From: Candidatus Melainabacteria bacterium
GTDB lineage: Bacteria > Cyanobacteriota > Vampirovibrionia > Obscuribacterales > Obscuribacteraceae
Assembly: GCA_016716405.1 (NCBI GenBank)
Contig: JADJWK010000001.1
Location: 186,001 to 250,000, forward strand
Direction: 5' to 3'
Length of the DNA stretch: 64,000 bases
The notes beneath the pieces are model-generated. The model had not been told where the DNA came from. It was given only the letters and a program-made list of their open reading frames with translations, and did not search any database. Position 1 is the stretch's first letter, and every line of letters starts with the position of its first letter. Shown here piece by piece: positions 60,662-64,000 of the stretch. Made by a program: the position numbers and the translations under genes.

Positions 60662-61678
60662 CTATCCTGACTTGCCGGCTACCATTTTGCGATCGAGCCA
60701 GACCAGAGCATTTTCGCAAAGAAGCTTGCGCTTCGTCTTCTCCGAAATACTGGCAGACTCGATGAGAGCGCCGGGCTCGAGCTCTCCGAGCGGGAACGGA
60801 TAGTCCGTGCCCAGGGCAATGGCATCCTCTCCCAGGGTCTCGATCAGGAATTTGAGCACTCTCTCGTCGTGAACGAGACTGTCGACGTAGAACTTGCCGA
60901 GATAGTCCCGGGGATTGACATTGTTGTCCACGGCGCAGAGATCGGGACGGACCATGAAACCATGCTCGATTCGGCCGATGGTCGCAGGAAATGAGCCGCC
61001 ACCATGGGCGAAGGCAACCCGCAGGCGAGGCAGGCGCTCGAGCACGCCTCCGAAGATCATCGAGCAGATAGCCAGGCTCGTCTCGGCAGGCATTCCAACC
61101 AGCCAGGGCAACCAGTATCTCTCCATTTTCTCCTTGCCCATCATGTCCCAGGGATGGACGAAGATAGCGGCACCGAGATCCTGGGCTGCTTCGAAAAAGG
61201 GGAAAAGCTCCGGCGCGTTGAGATTCCAGTCATTGATATGCGAGCCGATCTCGATCCCGGCGAAGCCGAGATCTTTGACACATCGCTCCATCTCTTTGAT
61301 GGCAAGCTCCGGGCTCTGCATGGGGACAGTTCCCAGACCGATGAAACGATCGGGGCTCTCAGCCACCACCGAAGCCATATGGTCGTTGAGAAATCTGCTC
61401 AGATCCAGGGCATCGTCCGGTTTCGCCCAGTAACTGAACAACACCGGAATGGTCGAGAGGACCTGAATGTCGACCTTGAACCCGTCGCACTCTTTTAGCC
61501 TTGTTGTCCCGTCCCAGCAATTAGCCTCGATTTCCCGGAAAAACTTGCCCTCATCGCTCATCATCCTGGCCCGGCAGGAGGCATGATGGTCGAGCTTGAT
61601 AAACCCTCCATAGCCGTATTTGCCCTTCAGATCGGGCATATGCTCAGGCATTATATGGGTGTGGATATCGATTTTCAC
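60662..61678 (-). CDS. acmsd: 2-amino-3-carboxymuconate-6-semialdehyde decarboxylase (ACMSD)
   Basis: A 338-residue amidohydrolase-fold decarboxylase. The metal-binding HTH is at residues 6-8, His in 'IFVHPWDM' near 174, and Asp in 'LGTDYPFPLGE' near 291. The sequence follows animal ACMSD closely: 'NCWDGTTRL', 'VLSTIPVLFSYWAKP', 'GLGTVPMQSPELAIKEMERCVKDLGF' and 'LPWLVGMPAETSLAICSMI'. It decarboxylates the kynurenine-pathway intermediate and so diverts it from quinolinate and NAD. No other tryptophan-degradation gene lies in the window. The 5' side is the 22-nt tandem array. Confidence 0.93.
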   Translation of the reverse strand: MKIDIHTHIMPEHMPDLKGKYGYGGFIKLDHHASCRARMMSDEGKFFREIEANCWDGTTRLKECDGFKVDIQVLSTIPVLFSYWAKPDDALDLSRFLNDHMASVVAESPDRFIGLGTVPMQSPELAIKEMERCVKDLGFAGIEIGSHINDWNLNAPELFPFFEAAQDLGAAIFVHPWDMMGKEKMERYWLPWLVGMPAETSLAICSMIFGGVLERLPRLRVAFAHGGGSFPATIGRIEHGFMVRPDLCAVDNNVNPRDYLGKFYVDSLVHDERVLKFLIETLGEDAIALGTDYPFPLGELEPGALIESASISEKTKRKLLCENALVWLDRKMVAGKSG

Positions 61679-62501
61679 AACTTCCTCCGACCTTTCCCGG
61701 CTAGGCTTGCTGAAGCTCCTGGCGAGGCTTGCTCACACCTTTCCTGGCGAAGCTTGCTGAAGCTCCTGGCGAGCTCGATGAAGCTCCTGGCGAGGCTTGC
61801 TGAAGCTCCTGGCGAGGCTTGCTGAAGCTCCTGGCGAGGCTTGCTGAAGCTCCTGGCGAGGCTTGCTGAAGCTCCTGGCGAGGCTTGCTGAAGCTCCTGG
61901 CGAGCTCGATGAGCTCTTCCAGATCGACTCCGAGCCCTTCTCGAGATCCGGCTCGCAATCCGAAGCCCGAGCACTGACACCGCGTCGCCTGCAACAAAAC
62001 AAAATCTCCACGAGGAAAGATAGCAGACACTGCTTTCGATTGGCAAAACCTTCTTGACATCCATTGTCCCTGGAAGGCTGAAAGGGCGCCGGTCTTCACC
62101 CTTCACGAGAGCGCGCGAAGGCGGGGACTTGTCAAGAATTCGCAGCGAGGCCAGGGTAATCAAGGGGAATTTTTGATAATGCTCAAGATTTTGATGATTC
62201 AGAGAACAGAATATCAGTATGTTTACTTGTCTTTCCAACGTCGTTTTTCAGGTGAAGATTTCTCAGAGCCATCCTGTTTTCTGCTAACCTCTTCCTGCCG
62301 GGCCATAGCGAGCTTTTCATGCTGACAAGCTGAAAGAGCACACGCTTTGATCCGGTCTTGGCGGAAAACCAGAAGCCTGGAACTTCATCTCGTCTGCCCG
62401 GACACGTCCTCGGCTCGCCTCAGAGCAGAAGGACGCCACCGACCATTCAACCGGCACCAGCCTCCTTCAACCGGTTCCGTCTCAAGAGGAAGGAAACAGA
62501 T
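61679..62501. other. Divergent intergenic region with tandem array
   Basis: About 820 bases between ACMSD and oligoendopeptidase F. It holds the 22-nt array (61712-61912). Frames across the array in three phases simply translate the repeat and are not genes. Beyond it I see AT-richer sequence with no defined signal. Confidence 0.5.
61712..61912. repeat. 22-nt tandem repeat array
   Basis: Eight copies of GAAGCTCCTGGCGAGGCTTGCT or close variants start at 61712, 61759, 61780, 61802, 61824, 61846, 61868 and 61890; the last six starts are exactly 22 bases apart. Two copies end GAGCTCGAT instead. The unit contains near-palindromes (AAGC...GCTT, GAGCTC). It lies 33 bases upstream of the ACMSD start codon. 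Confidence 0.9.
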
Positions 62502-64000
62502 ATGTCCACTGAAACCGTTACTGGTCTGCCTCTGCGAAGTGAAGTTCCGGTCGAGATGACCTGGGACCTCACCAAGATTTATGCCACCGACGAAGCCTGG
62601 GAAGCCGATTTCCAGACGGTGGTCGAGATGCTCCCGAAGCTCGCTTCTTTCAAGGGCCGCCTGCGCCGTTCCGGTCGCCTGCTGCTCGAGGCTCTGAACC
62701 TGAGCCACAAGGTCAGCGAGATCGTCGGTCGTCTCTACGTTTACGCCCGCATGAGCTCCGACGTCGATACCGCCAACAACCACTACCAGGGCATGTTCGG
62801 TCGGATCGAGGATCTGAGCAATAAGGCGAGCGCTGCCGGTGCTTTCATCTCGCCGGAAATCCTCTCCATCAAGCCCGAGCGCCTCGAGAAGTTCATCGCC
62901 GCCAACAAGGGGCTGGAGCTCTACCGGCACATGTTCGACGAGCTCGACCGCGAGCGCGCCCACATCCGCAGCGACGAGATCGAAGAGCTGCTGGCTGAGG
63001 CCGGGCACACCTTCGGCGGGCCGGACAACATCTACACGATGTTCGACAACGCCGACCTCGAGTTTCCCGAAGTGGAAGACGAGAACGGCAAGCTCGTTCG
63101 TCTCACCCACGGCAACTGGTCGGACAAGTGGCTCGAGAACAAGAGCCGCGACGCCCGGCGCCGTGCCTACGAAGCGATGTTCGGCACCTACAACCGCTAC
63201 CGCAACATGCTGGCGGCCACCTATGCCGCTCAGGTGAAGGTCGACATCTTCTCGGCCAAGGCGCGCCTCTACGCCAACTCCCGGGAGGCGGCCCTGTCCG
63301 GCATCAACGTGCCGGTCTCGGTCTATGACTCCCTGATCGGCACGGTGCACGCCAACCTCCCGCGGCTCCAGCGTTATCTCGACCTGCGCCGTCGGGTCAT
63401 GGGCCTCGACCGTCTCGCCTGGTACGACCTCTATGTGCCCCTGGTCGGCGACCTCGACATGAAGGTCACCTATGAGGAGGCCAAGACGAAGATCCTGGCG
63501 TCCCTGGCGGTGCTCGGCCCCGAGTATGTCGAGACCCTGCGCGGCGGCTTCGACTCCCGCTGGGTCGATGTGCTCGAGAACAAGAACAAGAAGTCCGGCG
63601 CCTACAGCTGGGGCTCCTACGGGACTCCGCCTTACATGCTGATGAACTGGCAGGACTCCATGGACTCCATGTTCACCCTCACCCACGAGTCCGGTCACTC
63701 CATGCACTCGTGGCATTCGCGCAAGCACCAGCCCTACCCGTACAGCGGCTACACCCTCTTCGTCGCCGAGGTGGCCTCCACCTGCAACGAAGCCCTCCTG
63801 GCTCACTACCTCCTGAGCCAGACCACGGACCCCGCGGTGCGCAAGTACATCCTCAACCACCAGATGGAGAGCATCCGTCTCACCCTGGTGCGCCAGACGA
63901 TGTTCGCCGAGTTCGAGAAGATCGCCCATGAGAAGGCCGAGGCCGGTCAGGCCCTGACCCCCGACGTCCTCTGCGGCATCCACCGCGAGCTCAACGAGAA
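62502..64000 (+). CDS. pepF: Oligoendopeptidase F (M3 family), 3' end beyond window
   Basis: The first ~499 residues of an M3 metallopeptidase. The zinc motif HESGH is near residue 394, followed by 'FVAEVASTCNEALL' with the third ligand Glu, and 'GAYSWGSYGTPPYMLMN' before it. N-terminal 'MTWDLTKIYATDEAWEADF' is typical of PepF, which trims peptides of about 7-17 residues in the cytoplasm. Full length is expected near 600, so about 100 residues are cut off. AGGAAGGAAAC precedes ATG 62502. Strong G/C third-position bias suggests high expression. Confidence 0.95.
   Translation, partial: MSTETVTGLPLRSEVPVEMTWDLTKIYATDEAWEADFQTVVEMLPKLASFKGRLRRSGRLLLEALNLSHKVSEIVGRLYVYARMSSDVDTANNHYQGMFGRIEDLSNKASAAGAFISPEILSIKPERLEKFIAANKGLELYRHMFDELDRERAHIRSDEIEELLAEAGHTFGGPDNIYTMFDNADLEFPEVEDENGKLVRLTHGNWSDKWLENKSRDARRRAYEAMFGTYNRYRNMLAATYAAQVKVDIFSAKARLYANSREAALSGINVPVSVYDSLIGTVHANLPRLQRYLDLRRRVMGLDRLAWYDLYVPLVGDLDMKVTYEEAKTKILASLAVLGPEYVETLRGGFDSRWVDVLENKNKKSGAYSWGSYGTPPYMLMNWQDSMDSMFTLTHESGHSMHSWHSRKHQPYPYSGYTLFVAEVASTCNEALLAHYLLSQTTDPAVRKYILNHQMESIRLTLVRQTMFAEFEKIAHEKAEAGQALTPDVLCGIHRELNE

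Noticed and set aside
61712..61912. CRISPR array
   Set aside because: The 22-nt units are contiguous with no unique spacers, and there are no cas genes.
61675..62238. Frames reading through the 22-nt array
   Set aside because: All three phases of the array are open because of its base composition; the products are only repeat translations.

Overview
The window is about 58-60% GC, densely coded, and uses ATG, GTG and TTG starts with purine-rich Shine-Dalgarno sites. Its protein content (PATAN/DUF4388 and MshEN-like domains, many TPR and WD40 proteins, Ser/Thr kinases with leucine-rich repeats, PsbP/DcrB-like secreted domains, Flp pilins) resembles a large-genome, environmental, non-photosynthetic bacterium. 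Obscuribacterales/Melainabacteria in the Cyanobacteria is my best guess. There is no rRNA or marker gene here to prove this. I saw no tRNA, rRNA, CRISPR array, intact transposase or prophage.

Layout. (1) 0-8.3 kb: small membrane proteins, a large TPM-domain protein and two tandem near-identical coiled-coil membrane genes, the second frameshifted, then two unknown genes, separated by strong hairpins and by a ~60 nt element present twice. (2) 8.7-13.2 kb: START-like secreted protein, short-chain dehydrogenase, patatin lipase, YwqK-like repeat protein. (3) 13.3-14.3 kb: non-coding, repeat-rich stretch. (4) 14.4-21.8 kb: signalling block with a vWA protein divergent from a double YegI-like kinase, a STAS-like/MshEN/PATAN protein, and a convergent membrane sensor with degenerate GGDEF plus PATAN. 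(5) 21.9-32.2 kb: Asp/Asn hydroxylase-like oxygenase, TPR protein, two Flp pilins, fused 5-oxoprolinase, a frameshifted polytopic membrane protein, a degenerate GGDEF protein and an arginine-dihydrolase-like amidinotransferase. (6) 32.3-36.4 kb: FAD-dependent oxidoreductase, TPR lipoprotein, and an acidic protein whose C-terminus looks like a decayed primase domain. (7) 36.7-45.5 kb: Ser/Thr kinase region, with a minus-strand operon MshEN-like protein, S9 peptidase, kinase-LRR, kinase-LRR and a kinase remnant. (8) 45.6-49.5 kb: molybdenum cofactor operon moaD-moaE-moaA-moaCB-moeA. (9) 49.5-64 kb: metabolic and secreted proteins (dienelactone hydrolase, aldo/keto reductase, WD40, pseudo-receiver, PsbP-like, YceI, TPR, isochorismatase-like, ADP-ribosylglycohydrolase, ACMSD) and the start of oligoendopeptidase F, preceded by a 22-nt tandem array.

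The clearest theme is phosphorylation-based signalling with unusual partners: five protein-kinase domains in four genes plus one remnant, a vWA partner, two PATAN proteins, two proteins with MshEN-type motifs, two GGDEF domains lacking catalytic motifs and one receiver lacking its phospho-acceptor. The vWA/double-kinase/PATAN group is the best candidate for a poorly described system. All functional links there are inferred from domain content and gene order.
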